This document shows, one piece after another, positions 63,884 through 64,000 of a stretch of DNA of 64,000 nt. The number at the start of each line of letters is the position of its first letter. Within the stretch, counting starts at the first letter, position 1. The position numbers were made by a program, and so were the translations under genes. The notes under the pieces were generated by a model. It was given only the letters and a program-made list of their open reading frames with translations, did no database searches and was not told the DNA's origin. Origin of the DNA: Curvibacter sp. GWA2_64_110 (GTDB lineage Bacteria > Pseudomonadota > Gammaproteobacteria > Burkholderiales > Burkholderiaceae_C); the NCBI GenBank assembly GCA_001797315.1, contig MGPC01000024.1, positions 1-64,000 on the forward strand, in the 5' to 3' direction.

Positions 63884-64000
63884 CTATCTTAGAGCCTCGG
63901 CCGCGATGGGCATCTCTGCGGTCGCATGGCGGGCCTGCCGCTCGGCCCGGACACGGACGGCACGCGGCACCGGTGCCGCCTGCGGCGGCAGGACGGCACG
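63884..64000 (-). CDS. Possible 3' end of a gene leaving the window
   Basis: An open minus-strand frame runs from base 64000 to TAG at 63884-63886, encoding an Ala/Arg-rich tail (ending MPIAAEALR). It is 4 bases before the creatininase start, so would be co-transcribed. Too short to identify. Confidence 0.35.
   Translation of the reverse strand, partial: RAVLPPQAAPVPRAVRVRAERQARHATAEMPIAAEALR

Noticed and set aside
1-64000. CRISPR arrays, rRNA and tRNA genes
   Set aside because: No regularly spaced repeats or RNA gene signatures seen.

Overview
The window looks like a chromosomal segment of a high-GC betaproteobacterium, most likely Burkholderiales/Comamonadaceae. The reasons are an FlhDC-controlled flagellar regulon in the betaproteobacterial order, a DUF2917 gene divergent from a GcvA-like LysR gene, and copies of a TGCTCCT..TTTGATAGCT repeat that I associate from memory with this family. 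No rRNA, tRNA, CRISPR array, insertion sequence or integrase was seen.

Layout. (1) 1-1464, minus: 5' part of a TPR/SPINDLY-type O-GlcNAc transferase-like gene, a plausible flagellin glycosyltransferase. (2) 1.7-25.5 kb: flagellar and motility block. It runs flhD-flhC, motA-motB, cheY-cheZ, flhB-flhA-flhF-(flhG position)-fliA, then convergent flgN-flgM-flgA, then divergent flgB-C-D-E-F-G-H-I-J-K-L and a trailing HDOD gene. FlhDC is the class I master regulator, FliA and FlgM are the late sigma factor and its anti-sigma factor, and a clear FliA-type promoter precedes flgM. (3) 25.5-36 kb: metabolic and regulatory genes. A MocR regulator lies divergent from a LysE exporter, followed by EamA transporter - aminotransferase - PhzF - VOC protein in an overlapping operon, then a histidine phosphatase, a PilZ protein, a NifA-like sigma-54 activator, and DUF2917/LysR.

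(4) 36.0-48.2 kb: a defence island with somewhat lower GC than its flanks. It holds a DUF2130 nuclease-like protein, a SIR2 NADase-like protein overlapping a HerA ATPase that carries a C-terminal KTSC domain, and a complete type I Wadjet system (JetA-JetB-JetC-JetD). This is the most interesting part of the window.

(5) 48.3-64 kb: a fused APH/P-loop kinase, then a sulfurtransferase - OsmC-like - acyl-CoA dehydrogenase-like - rubredoxin/FAD reductase operon, slyX, a small conserved gene with a second-type IF-1 behind a long leader, and a nitrogen module. The nitrogen module comprises cyanase, a nitrate/cyanate-type ABC transporter, a NarL/FixJ response regulator and a PAS histidine kinase. It is followed by an OhrR/Ohr peroxide pair, a second PilZ protein and a creatininase-family protein at the right edge. 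Palindromes with a shared TGTAGG/CCTACA core lie upstream of both flhDC and the ABC operon, suggesting a LuxR-type response-regulator operator.
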